Origin: Symbiodinium natans
Lineage: Eukaryota > Sar > Dinophyceae > Suessiales > Symbiodiniaceae
Reading direction: 5' to 3'
Length of the DNA: 64,000 nt
NCBI GenBank assembly: GCA_905221605.1
Contig: CAJNDS010001624.1
Location: 547,501 to 611,500, forward strand
The notes beneath the pieces are model-generated. The model made no database searches. It was not told the origin of the DNA and saw only the letters and a list, made by a program, of their open reading frames with translations. This document shows, in pieces, positions 33,760 to 46,100 of this stretch. The position numbers and the translations under genes were made by a program. Each line of letters begins with the position of its first letter. The first letter of the stretch is position 1.

Positions 33760-36700
33760 CTTGCGCCGCTTGCCACAATCGCTGCACATCGTGCAAACCT
33801 AGTTCTTCGAAACAAACGGCCTTTTGAAGGGGCAACGTGCATGGAATTTCTGATTCCTGGTGCTATCTTGCAATCTGAACCTGTAGGAAGCTAAGTGCAA
33901 AGGACACTAGTAGGGCTGGCTATATAGATGGACAGCTTCGTTCCCACAACAAGCTTCCGAACCAGCAGGCCAAGTGAGCGCCGCTCGGTGAGTCAGGCAC
34001 CGTTCTTGCCGGAGATGCTGTTCCTGGCGTAGATGCCACAGCGCGCTTGACGAACCTGGCTCGAGCATGCTGGAGCAACCTAAATGGGGTTGGCCACGAA
34101 CATGATCAAGGGCCGAGATAGCTGTGTAGTTGCTCCTGACTATGCCATCTTGGCCGGGTTGCAATGGAGCCGAAGTGTCAACGCGTCCCATAGGCAGATT
34201 GGACGTATGCGGCTTCCGCAATGAAGTCCTTCTCCAACAGCCCCGCCTTCTCAAATAGCAAATCACCCAATTCGAGGAGGGCTTAACAGGGTTTAACTGT
34301 TTGGGCTTGAAGGTGTGCAGGGATTTAAGGTCTAGGTTTTAGGGTTTAGGTTTGAGGAATCTTGGGTTTCGGATACAGGGTCTAAGCTTCGCGAAAGGCG
34401 ATTTTGCGGGTGAAGGCTTGACGCTTTGAGGCATACAACACCGAAACCCTACGCCCTTATCTCGCTCCCCTAATCACCAAACTCCCAAAAGCCAAAAGCA
34501 AACCCAAGTCCCTAATCTCTAGACTCGTCAATCCTCAAACCCCAAAGCCCCAAAATCCTCGACCTCTTACAATCCCTTTAACACCCAATCCCTTTAATAC
34601 CCCTGCAAAGCCCACCAATAAGCCCTTAAGAGACCTGTTTTAGAAGTCCTTGATAAACATCCATTGCAAAGCTCTTAGCCAAACCTTAACAACCCCAACA
34701 ACCCACCCTAAACCCTAAACCCCAGGTTCTTGCGAACTACTGGCAGCACTCACTTATCGCTTGGCAAAGGCACTGAACAAATCTCGCGAGCTACTCATGT
34801 TACTTCAAAATCGGCTTTGCCCGACCACCCTCAAAATGCAAAGACCTCGTAAACCAAGTGCCCCACGATAAAATCGCCAGATTGGCCAAGGTCCGAGCCA
34901 TGCCGCGCGCTTTCGGCTCTCAGCGATAGGACATTCAAAGTACCAAGCCCAAGCCGACTCCATTCGCTATGCAAAGCCTTTGCAAGCTCCTTGAACCACA
35001 CTACATTTAAGCCCGCTGCCCGAACTCCTCTACACTCTTGAGTAGACATTCCCGCGCTCTTCTGCAAGCCTACCATGAGCCTTGCCAACGCTGCCCCGTG
35101 CGCACAGTCCAATCCCAAAATGTAGGGGTTTCCGCTCTCACGCTCGTGGGTTGAGGGTTTATCGTTGCATATACATGTACATGTAGGGTTCGGCTCGACA
35201 CCTAACGAAGTAGTTGTGAGTGATTGTGAGTGCGGACTTCGAGGATTTCAAGGGGGCCTGGGAGAGAAGCAAAGCAATGCCCTGCCCTGAAGAGAGAACC
35301 CTATATGTGGAAGACGCCCATTGCAAGTTCGATGGCCAGAAATGCAGATACCTAGATTCCGAAGGCCTAGATCTGCGCAGCAAGCTCACTACAAGCAGCC
35401 AGTGCGGAAGAATGCAAGACTAACTTCGAGCTTGTTTTTTGCCCCAGTCGGCCCGCAGCCATCGAAAATCAATGGCACTTTGGCCCAACACAGCATGGTC
35501 TACTGTGGGCTACTCGGTGCAGACTGTGGCCTGATAGCACCCCATTGGACGTGTGCATGACCCTGCACAGCAGCAGCATCCTCCGCTAGAGAGGATCCTG
35601 CTGGACCCAACGCCGCACGTTGCTCGTTGCTTTCGATAGGCTAACTCAAACAGCAGTCTGCTGCACCTGGTCCGCAGTTGTGCGGCGTTTTTGCTCCGTT
35701 GAACTGTGGCCTTCCGGCCATCTAGTTCAACACCCCGTGATTCGGCCTATCTACCTCAAGCAACAGCTTGAAAACATAGCCTACATCAAGGACCAAGGAA
35801 CAATCGTACTATCAACCCGACACTACACATCGGGAGTTGCGAAGCTCATGCTGCCAAGCACTTGGCAGCTTTCTGCGTCTTTGTCGTGAAAGAGCCTGGT
35901 TCAGGCAAGCTCTGCCGGCTCGGTGGATCTAGGACTGTCATGTGCCAATTCATGGCAGCACACACTCTTAGAGGTCTGGGCATCCATCGAAGCAAAGCAT
36001 CGGCGAGGCAAATCCAAAGGGTTCGCGCCTGAAGCTGGTCCTGCCGGCTCCTTGCAGGGGGCGGAGCATCAAGAAGTCTGGTGCTTGGGGCACAGCGAAA
36101 ACTCGGAGAACGCAGCAACATCTTCCAAGAGCGGAAGGTGCAATAGCAGGTCCTCGCTCAACTGTTGGCGTGCAAACGCAGCTAGGTGCTGTATGTTCTT
36201 GCTCGCACCTGCTCAGGGCAGCTCTGCTTTGTCTCTTTTAAACCAATATCGGATGCCATCTTGCCCACTCTCTCCCTTCAGGCTATGAATGGCCACGCCA
36301 GGCTTCAATGATTTTCATGTGTGGAATCTAGACCCATCGAAGACACGCAGGGACACGCAACCGCGGCGGCAACAGTTAAGCATGGGAGGTCGGCCATCTT
36401 CAGTAGACCGAAGCATCGCCCACGCCACAAACTTCGGTGCCTCCTGCCATTAACAGTAACAATCAGTACAAGTATAAGTGTAAGGACATGTGATCTGGGC
36501 TAATCTTAAAGCAGGATCGAAAAGAATTTCCGGACTTGCAGTGAACGACTGGAAAGGGCCACCCAACTAGTGCAGGATAACTTGGAAAGGGCGATCAATC
36601 TCAAAGCTGGATCTTTCCGCCCCCTGTGTGTTTACAGCGATGCTTTCTACGATGGAACAGATTTCAGTGGTCGGCAGCGCACACCAATCCTCGCTAGCAC

Positions 36701-37060
36701 TCCGAGTCAGCCACCAAACCATGAAACATGTCAACATAAAGGTGTGCAAAGAAAACTGTTCGCAATGTGTAGTATATGGGCGTGGGCGTGGGGATGATAC
36801 AATCAAAGTGATCGAAGGCTTCGAAAGTGACAACCAGTGTGGAGAGTTACGTTGCCGACGCAAAGGATGCCATGAACGCCCATTCTCTCAAAAGTTAAAT
36901 TAGAAGCCACGCTAGAAACAGGGACAGGATCGCTTCTTATGTAACGGCCACAAGCGACGAAGAGCAAGTTAAAGTCAATGTTTAGTCTCTTAGTAGCGAC
37001 GAACGAGCGCTTGCAGGCGGAAGCCCAGCAGGCGAGTCACTGCACTCACTCACTGCGTGT
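33760..37060. other. Space between the two repeat genes
   Basis: It should hold the 3' end of the upstream gene and the 5' end of the downstream gene, but neither was recognised. Protein-like minus-strand frames occur at 33907-34266, 34831-35118 and 36567-36863. 34330-34720 is rich in degenerate CCCTAAA-like words. No D-P-x-Y-x-x-W exon equivalent to 26262-26333 could be found. Confidence 0.45.
34831..35118 (-). CDS. Hypothetical protein or terminal exon
   Basis: The frame of 95 codons ends in a stop at 34831. Composition is protein-like (KSAGMSTQECRGVRAAGLNV, VVWFKELAKALHSEWSRLGL) without low complexity. Codon 1 is TTG and the frame is open further upstream, so the start is not known. It lies between the two repeat genes on the same strand and could be a terminal exon of the upstream one. 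Family not recognised. Confidence 0.35.
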   Translation of the reverse strand: MGLDCAHGAALARLMVGLQKSAGMSTQECRGVRAAGLNVVWFKELAKALHSEWSRLGLGTLNVLSLRAESARHGSDLGQSGDFIVGHLVYEVFAF

Positions 37061-37061
37061 C

Positions 37062-37151
37062 CTTGAGGACAGCCTTGAAGGTCTTCATGCGGTACTTGCC
37101 ATAGCGGACGACGAAATGCTCTCCGTAGCGCTTGAAGAACATCTGACCTAT
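37062..37151 (-). CDS. Upstream repeat gene, terminal module exon D
   Basis: Thirty codons including HFVVRYGKYRMKTFKAVLK. It aligns without gaps to exon D of the other gene (26750-26839): same length, same phase 0 start after CAG, same AG|GA end. The expected following exon with D-P-x-Y was not found. A GTGAGTGAG lies 9 nt past the exon and could be used instead. Confidence 0.65.
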
Positions 37152-40100
37152 CTGAGCGTCCGCCGCATCCTGAGTGCTCAGCGCCCATGACACCGGAACG
37201 CAGCGGAGCATCTCGAAGTCTCGAAGCATGTGTGGGAGCAAATGCGACATATGCTGACGGCTGAGAGCTGCCCAGAGGTCGCACACTGACAAGACAAACG
37301 CGAAGAACCTCTATTCGGCTCCAACAATCTGAAGGTGACCAACCATACATGGTATGAAAACAGAGGCATACCTTAACATAAACCCGACATGGACCACGTC
37401 GCATAACACGTGTATACAAAATCAAAACAAGGACAAGCGCAGACATCACGCAAGGCCTCAACCTCAGACCATCCACGTCCTGCGATTCCCTCCCTAAAAT
37501 GCTCTGACAGCCTTTCTTCTGAGGCACATCCTCTGCCTGAAGAAGCTCGGACGCATTCTCGCGAAGCCACGCCTAGGCATGTCTATGCGTGTTTCATCTT
37601 GTTTCCAAATCGATGCATTGTCATTGCTGTCTATGCTCATTGCTAGCAGACCCAGCGCGTTCTCCTTTCCTGACATGTCGCTTTGATTTTCAGCATCAGG
37701 CATGGGCACGTCACGGCCAAAGCATCGGCAAGCAACAAAACCAATCGCATCAAAGCGCCAAGCACTTTTCACATGGAAGTACGTTGCCACACACAAGGCC
37801 ACCACACAGGGCATGATGCAGCGCAACATTGGCTGACTGTACACTGTCACACAGGTTTCTCGAAGGGGATATGTTTTGACCACGTGACAGGTGGTCTTCA
37901 AGGTGGAAGTGTATCTGCGTCACACATCTCGACACGGAAACTACGCGTTAGATGACAACATTCGTCGAAATTACAGACGGAAGACGGCATTGTCGAAACC
38001 CGTATTCTCGTGGACAGCTGAAGTATAAGCAAGCATGAGGCAAGCATGAGGCGCAGATCGACCAAAGTTCAGTTGGCTCAAGATGCTGATCATCTCTTGG
38101 ACCGGCTCTGGGATATTGTTGCTGGGCGCTTCACGTAGCCCTACGTTGTCTAAAGAAAAATGTGGCTCCTCTTCATGCAAACCAGGCTCCGCTGCTTCTG
38201 CAAAGCCTTTACTTCGTGCCTGGCAAGGTGGTGGAGTCATTGAGTCATGAAGTGTTGCTCGGATTCGGCCTGAAAGCCTGGCGCCTCCAACATTCAAATT
38301 CAACCTCTGCAACGCTCCATCTGATCTACCCATCTACGCAGCTGGCAAACACAGAGCCGGCTAAAGCAACTGCATTGTGCTCTAGGGCTTCTGGTCCTCT
38401 GACTGCGTGAGGACGAAGCGGCACCATTGCGGATCCTCATCACAAGGCATCTCATTGGCTTCGCAATTTCGAGAAAGACACAGATGACTCAAGGGCATGC
38501 AGTGCCTTGCTGTAGAATGCCTGCTCCCGAGCAAAAGCCAACTAGCAAACCTTGCGAAGCGCCTCCGCGACGATCTGTGGGATTGGAACTCCTCTGTGCA
38601 CGCTTGTGATTCGAAGGATTGGCATCTCCTGGAAAGCTCGACTCGAGCAGGTTGAACAAAAATAGCAGAACTCGCGGGGAACCTGTTGAAAGCTTCGTGT
38701 GACAGCTGTCGGAAGTTACCTCTTGAGCACATGCCCAGAAAGGGCCATCAGAGTCACGATCTGCTTTGAATACCTCGCTTGTTTGGAAGCAAAGCCCGAC
38801 TGACGTATCGCGCTCATGGCCAACGTCCTTCAGATATGGAGCGTTCTCCAAGAGCCATGCAGCTTGCTCCTGCAACGCCTGGTCTTTCGAGCCCTCCTGC
38901 GTCAACAAGGCTTCATGACTTGGGCCACTTTTGAGCAAGGCCTGTTGGATACATCTACATATATACATACACATGTATCTAAATAGGATATGTGCGTTAC
39001 TGGTTGTGTATGTGTGTATGTATGTGTATGCAATACAAACAGACCCTCCCCCTGCTGCCTGTTGCTCAGGGTTCAGGGTTCAGGGTTTAGGGTTGTCAAA
39101 ACCTGTGAGGACATCTTTTGCACCCCCAGCTCTGATGGTCTGCAAAGCCATCCAACCCATGTCCCGCTCAACTGTGGGGGGGACAGGGCCCCCAAAAGGG
39201 GCCGAGGTGATTGGGGAACCCCCCCCCCCCGGGCCTCCGGCCTCCGAACGTTCAGGCAGCTCCACGCTCAGATGCAAAAGTGCAGACACTTCGTGCATGC
39301 ACGCAACGCATGTAGTCTAGTAATGTTTAGTACAAAAGAACTACTAAACAAATATGTACACAACATAAATACACTAATGAGAAAATATTTTTATGTATAT
39401 ATGTGCAGATGTATATTTAAAGCAAGTAGCTTGCTATCAAGGATTTGCTCTAGGTTAGGTCTCGGCATGTTGCAGTCTTCGGAATAGCTGCATCTTGAAG
39501 TAGACATCCGAACTGCGCAACTGGTGGGCTGTCTCACTGATCGCGTACAAGCCCGGAACTGGAAGCAGGTTTAGGGTTTGGGGTTTGGGGTTTAGGGTTT
39601 AGGGTTTAGGGTTTAGGGTTTAGGGTAAGAAAACCACTCCAGCCACATGCGCGCTCATCAGAGAGATTCGACAACTGGTGCAGCAGGCAGCAAGTGAACC
39701 GCGGAGCCAATTAAGCATCCCAAGGCTGTGCATACATTACGACCCAGAGACTCCAAAACCCCTTCATTACGGAATCTCCCTTACATTCTAATAGGAACCC
39801 TAATATGATTTGAGGTATATTCCTTAATTAAGGGGTTTTGGAGTCTCTGGGGACATGCGTTGCCAGAACGGACTCCTGAGCCGTCCGGATAACCCATTGG
39901 CAGTACGACGGATCGTCGGTCAGGAGCTCTGACAACAGCCGGCCACGATGTTGCGGACCTGGAACTCGACTTTGCATCCGTTATTACTGTCTGGGTCTGA
40001 GCCAAAGTAGATGTAGGGGTGAACGGGATCAAACATTCCAGACATCAGTGGGGGAAAGCCGGGTTCACTCGCAGCGTTGTTGAACTTCCATGACACTGCT

Positions 40101-43100
40101 TGCAACAGCAGCAAGGCAGGGGGCCTGTCGCAAAAGTCATCGCCTGGTCCTGGAAGGGGAAGAAACCCGATCTCGCCGTAGACCCAGGATCACAACTCCA
40201 GATTGTCTACTTCTGGTCCAGGATTGAGTTGCTTGCCGTGGCCCTAGGCAAAGCAGTACATGAATGAGCCTAAGATGGCTTGAGTTTGAGGCGGCCTTTT
40301 GTCATGCGGCACTGCAGCCACGAGTTGATAGTGTGTCAAGGCATCTCTAAAATGATTTTCTAAACACAAGCAACACTTGCTGTGCAAAGTCCTTACTTAG
40401 GAGAAATGCTCTGCTCAGCACTAGCAGCTAAACACTTGGCAATCCGATTCCTGAGACGATGTGCGGACGTTGGTTTCCCGAGGCCAGTGCAAACCTCGGA
40501 AATGGTCACATATCCCCGGCTAGGCAACGCTCATCGGCTCCTGCAGGTTGGGCACGTTCTGCAAGAGCCACCCGGCCATTGCTCTCATTCCGTGGGTCGC
40601 GCATGGTTCCTGCGCCATTCACAATAAAGTTTCCAAAGCTCTGTTTGGGATTTGGGATTACGTCCCGTATGCCACGTCAGAGAAGAAAACCTCACTTGGA
40701 AGCTGACATCAACACCAGATGCTACGACGTTAGGCCGCAAAAGCCCAATTTTTTGCGAAAGAAATCCCCGCGCCGGGCCAAAGAATGCGCAACCGGCTGC
40801 CACCTTGAACTGAACGCTTCCGTCTCAAGTTGAGCGTCTAAGCCTAAGCCGCAAAACCGCGAACCCTGAGCCCTAAACCCTAAACCCTAAACCCAAAACC
40901 CTAAACCCGAAACCCTAAACCCTAAACCACACACGGTGCGTGAAGGGGCGGCCTGGGCCTCTCGGAGAATCCATTTGCAGTAGCATGGATCTTCAGCTGC
41001 GAGCTCTGACATCTTTCGCCCACGGTATCTACCGCCTGCCAAGCGGGTTTAGGGTTTAGGGTTTAGGGTTTAGGGTTTGGGGATGTTTGGGGTTTAGGGT
41101 TTAGGGTTGTTTGACCGCGGGGGCACCTTCCTAGCTGGCCTACAATTTCTGTCTCTCTCTCTCGCTCTCTATCTCTTTCTTTGTGTCGCTGCTTCCCGAT
41201 GGTCCCACAGTAGATACTAGATGCTCATACGTGGTCCGTAGTTTAATACCAGTCGCCGTCCTTAACATTTACTAATCGTAGGAGGGCTCCACCTTCGCTA
41301 CGGTACAGTTGCGAACATGCTGACGCAAATCCCGGGCCTACAACGAGCAAGTCTTGCTCCTGGCAGCATGTTGCAGCCAAGCTAGTCCAACTTCAGTTCT
41401 TGGGCACTTAAGGTGTGAACCTGGAAAGTGGATTGCGTCGGGCCTTAGAAGCATCCATTTGTCAACAAAATGTGCCAAGTCAAATCACCTCCCTGGCGCG
41501 CTTTGCGGAACCCTTCCTCCAGATGCGGCGCGTTCTCCATAAGCCAGCTGGCATTTGCTCGCAACTCGGGCGAAGAGTCCTTCTCCTGTGCATTGCCGTG
41601 CCGACGCCACAAACATCGAAGATTCTAAGCGGTTTTATGGGCACAAGGGGCTTTCTGAGTTGGCCTGTCAAGGACCTCTCTTCGAAAGCCAGCTACATCT
41701 AAGTACGAATGCAGGCCGCCATACTGGGACTGCTTTACATTCAACATGAAAACGCGCGTGCGCCATGCTTTTCCTCCCAACGATATCTGTCATCTATTCA
41801 TCCATGTGTGGCCCTCTTCAAAAGCTACACCTACCCTTTCAATCCAAGACGTCGAGGGTGATGAACATGCCCAGTACAAACAGCTTGCCTCAAGCATAAT
41901 GTTCTCATTCTGGAGGCTTCTCTTGCTTAAGACTTGTTTGCCATGATTTTCCACCAGAATCCGGTTGAGAACTCGGGACAGTGATGCAGGACTGCAAAGA
42001 TTCCGCGAAGTTCGGTTTTCGCATCTCAGGGCTTCCAGGCTGCAAAAGGCTTAGAAGAGGATGTCTTGGGATGTGGCGTCTTAATATGAAAAGTAATAAA
42101 AAAAAGAAATAGAGAGGGTTTCTTAGGGTGTGGTTCTTTTGAGGATGTGGACCTGCAATTCAAAAGTCTAATTGGACTTAAAAAAGAGTGGGGCTTCGAA
42201 GAGGATGTCATGGGGTGTGGCCTCGTAATTTAAACGTCTATTTAAGTGGAATCACAAAGGAAGTCCAGTTGAGGATTTCTTAGGGTGTGGTGTTTTAGTG
42301 CAAACCTCAAATTACATTTCATTACGAAGCGGGGCCAGAGGAGACTTTCACAGGGTGTGGTCGGTAAAATAAAATTCCAAAGAGGTAGTAACGAATGAGG
42401 CTTAGAAGGGCGTGGCCTCTTAATTGTTTTACTTGGTTTGGTTTTACGAACGAAGCTGTGGCTTTACCATACACAGGTCTTAGGGTGTGGCCTTTTAAAT
42501 TCTGTCCAAAGGGGTGTGGCCTCTAAACTTAAAATTCAATTTAAGTGGAATTCCAAACGAGTCCAGATGAGGATTTCTTAGGGTGTGGCGTTTTAATACA
42601 AACCTCAAATAACATTGTAGTATGAAGCGAGGCCAGGGGAGAATTTCATAGGGTGTGGTCTGCAAAATAGAATTCCAAATAGGTATTAACCAATGAAGCT
42701 TAGAAGAGGATGTCTTGTGGCGGGGCCTCTTAATTTGTTTGTTTGACTTGGGTTTAATTTACTAACGAAGCTAAATTGTAAGTACATTCAAATACGAATG
42801 GGGGCTCATGATATAAATTTCTGTCCAAGAGTTACATACGAACCTAGCCTAGGTCAGAACTTCTTACCTAGCATTATAAACTTCTTACGAGATTCTGTTA
42901 CGAACAGGCCCCAGAATGGTGTGGCTTTTTTTAATACAAGCATCTTGGCAAATCGAAAATAAGTCTAATTACAAACGAAGGTCTAATGAGGATTTCTTGG
43001 CGTGTGGCTTTGTAATACAGAATTCTAATGAATCTTCATTACAAATAGGGGCCAGAAAGGGATTTCATAGGGTATGGTCTGCAATATAGAATTCTAACTC

Positions 43101-46100
43101 GGTTTCATTGCGAGGAGGATGTCCTGGGGTTGGCCTCTGAATATACACTTGCTTTACTTGGGTTCAATTACGAACGAAGCCCAGAAGAGGATTTCTTAGG
43201 GTGTGGGCTTACAATATGAAATCAAATTGCGTTTCATTACGAATGGGGCCAGCGAAAGATTTCACAGGGTGTGGGAAAAACAAAAATGTTCTAAATAGGT
43301 ATTAATCAATGAGGCTTAGAAGAGGATGTCTTGGGGCTGGGCCTCTTAATATGTTTTTTTACTTGGGTTAATTACGAACGAAGCTGTGGCTTTATCAGAC
43401 ACACAATTCTACTGAAATTTCATTAAGAGGGCCCAGAAGAGGATTTCATAGGGTGTGGCCTTTAAGTATAGAATTCTTTTCGTAGGGTGTGGGCTTCTTA
43501 TGTAGAAGCATTTTCTCAATAAAATAGGCAGGAAGCCCAGATGAGGATTTCTGAGGCTGTAACCTCTGCATATAAAGCTCTTGTGAGATTTTGTTACAGA
43601 CAGGCAGGCCCCAGAAGAGGATTTCATAGGGTGCGGCTTTTAATTGGCAAATTTAGATTTCTAAAAAAATTTACTACGAATGAGGCCAGTGGCCTTTTAA
43701 TTTTCATTCCGACTTAGGTTTAAATCTCGCTTCGATGGGCCCGAAAGGCCTTTCGACCTAGATCATGGGGGGGGGGGGTGAGCATATATATATATATATA
43801 GATATATAGATATGCGCTTATATGCATTTGTATTTGCATGTGTATTATTTGTATTCATATTCATATCTGTATTTATTGCTGTATCTGAATGTGTATCGTT
43901 ATGTGCATACATATACATATCTATATATACACACGCGTATAATGCACACACCATCGGAAGACGCAAGGCCCAACCTTGGCTAGACAGGCAGCCCTACCTT
44001 GGTTTGGCTTTGCCCGCCTTGGCCTCTCGCAGAATCCATTGACAATACGCGGGATCCTCGGCCACCAAAGTGGGCAGGTCTCTGCCCTCTCCTGCGGGAG
44101 CACTTGAGTTTGACAGGCTCAATATTGCATGCGATTGGGCTGTAGAAGGCACCATAGTACAGCTGTGAACAATCGAAACACACTGCAGACGTGCGTAAAA
44201 AGGCAAACCGGCCTGGAGCAAGAGGCCCCTGCTCCTGCAAGGCAATAGGAACCGTTTTCATTTCAAAAGCGGGTCTGCTCCTCAAAGCCAACAATATCCC
44301 AAAGACATCCAAAGATTGAGGCCCAGCAGCAAAAACCGAGGCAAACTTATGACTATCACTAGTAGCACAATGGCCATAGGTGTGCTAATACAGGCATGAG
44401 ACTCGATGGATTCGGGATCCCAGCGTAGACATTCGGCACTGCAGCTGAAGGTTGATATTGAATCCTAAACCCTTTTGCAGCAGGCTTGCATGAGTCCTCG
44501 CCTGGATCAGGCTATCACTCTCCGAGCTGAATCCTAAACCCTAAGCCCTAAACCCTAAACCCTCAACCCTAAACAAACAGCCCTTGGCTTCGAACTCCTG
44601 CAGATGCGGCACGTTCTGCAAGAGCCACTCGGCCATTTCTTTCAATCCGTGGCTCGCTTGCGGTGCCTGCGATCATCGTGCAAGTTCCCAAGGCTCAATC
44701 AGGGTGCGTCGAAAGTGCTGCTTCACGGACAGTTGCAGAGTTGAACTGCCACAGGAAGCCGGAAGCTCGAATTTGTCAAAGCTTGATTTCTCTGAAACGC
44801 TGAACGAGCAGGCTGAAACGGACCATTTTGCCTGTTTAAGGGGTGTTTCAGGGCCAAGACATTGCTGGCCGGCTTCAAAGGTTTTGGTATTCCTTCAATT
44901 CCACCATGCCGGCTACGAACTGTGTTTTCCACGTGCCGTTTTGGACATTCTTTTGCCTGGAGCCCCTCTTGAATACTAAAAAATTGCAGGAGGGTCCTTT
45001 TCAAGCCAAGATTTCCAGCCTGCAACTTGTGGGGTTGTCTTTATAGTCTCTCAGCCACAGCCGAGGGCTGCGGATTTCAGTGCCCTGGCCTCTTGGACTA
45101 AAGTTAGGACTTCAAGTTCAAAGCCTAGGGCTCGCGGACTTTCAAAGAGTTTAGGGTTTAGGGTTTAGGGTGCATCTTTAGGATAAATGGGAGGCAGGCA
45201 ATAAACTTTCCTCGGAGCCACACAGCAGAGGTTCCAACATTGTGGCCTCCGCCATGCGTAAGAAATCTCAAAAAGCGCCCATCCCAGAAAAGAAAAACCC
45301 AAAATTCTGCCTGTCTTCAGGCTGAACGCATTCATCCGAAAACACGTAAACCCTGAACCCAAACTTATGCTCAACCCGGAACCAACGAGGACAAGTACTC
45401 GCCCGACGTCAAGGGAAGGTGATACCATTGTGGGGCTGCGCGGCCATCATGTTGATTTTCATTTCAAGAGAGTCTTGGTTGAATAGAGGCGCCCTGCGCC
45501 AGACTTCAGGCTGTTGCAGGCCCCAAGCCTGGAGCCTTTTGGAGTCTGAGATCCCATGGTACAGGCGCCTACTCATTACCCACTGAGGGGGGGGGGGGGG
45601 GCTCGCATTAGCTAAGAGGCGGTTTGGACTTCTCGCAGGACCCATCGGCAGTAAAGTGGGTCTTCAGCTGCGAGCTGAGACATCGGCCGTCCCCGGTACT
45701 TGCCGCCTGCCAGATTTCAGGCTTCCATATAGGCTTGCATCGCACAGCACGGACTAGCCAGAAGAGAACTGTGTCGCATCAGGGTTCAGGCTGTGGAACC
45801 ATCGAAACTCGAAGCTAGCTATGCGCGAGTAGTGAAACACCCGAGCCTGTGGCCAGCAAGCCTTGCTCCTCACAGCTGCTTCAATACACGCTAGCGTGGC
45901 ATCAGTATTCAGTGCAGGAGGCTGACATGGGGTATCGGATGGTACCAGTATAGGGCAGCACCGCAGGCACAAAAGCGGGATTCGAGTCTAAGTCTAGCGA
46001 TGAGATATACTTTTATACCTCGGCACATGTTGAGCAGCCCTTCCTCGAGGTGGGGTGCGTTCTGTCGAAGCCAGCTGGCATTTGCTCGCAGTTCTGGCGA

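Noticed and set aside
36567-36720. Minus-strand frame S-E-D-W-C-A-L-P-T-T-E-I as the missing last exon of the upstream repeat gene
   Set aside because: Apart from E-D it does not resemble D-P-E-Y-V-E-W, and the rest of the frame has no similarity to the paralogue's C terminus.
38060-38074. TTGGCTCAAGATG, identical to the last ten bases of the dinoflagellate spliced leader followed by ATG
   Set aside because: The preceding bases do not match the leader, it is on the opposite strand to the local gene, and ten bases are expected by chance in a genome of this size.
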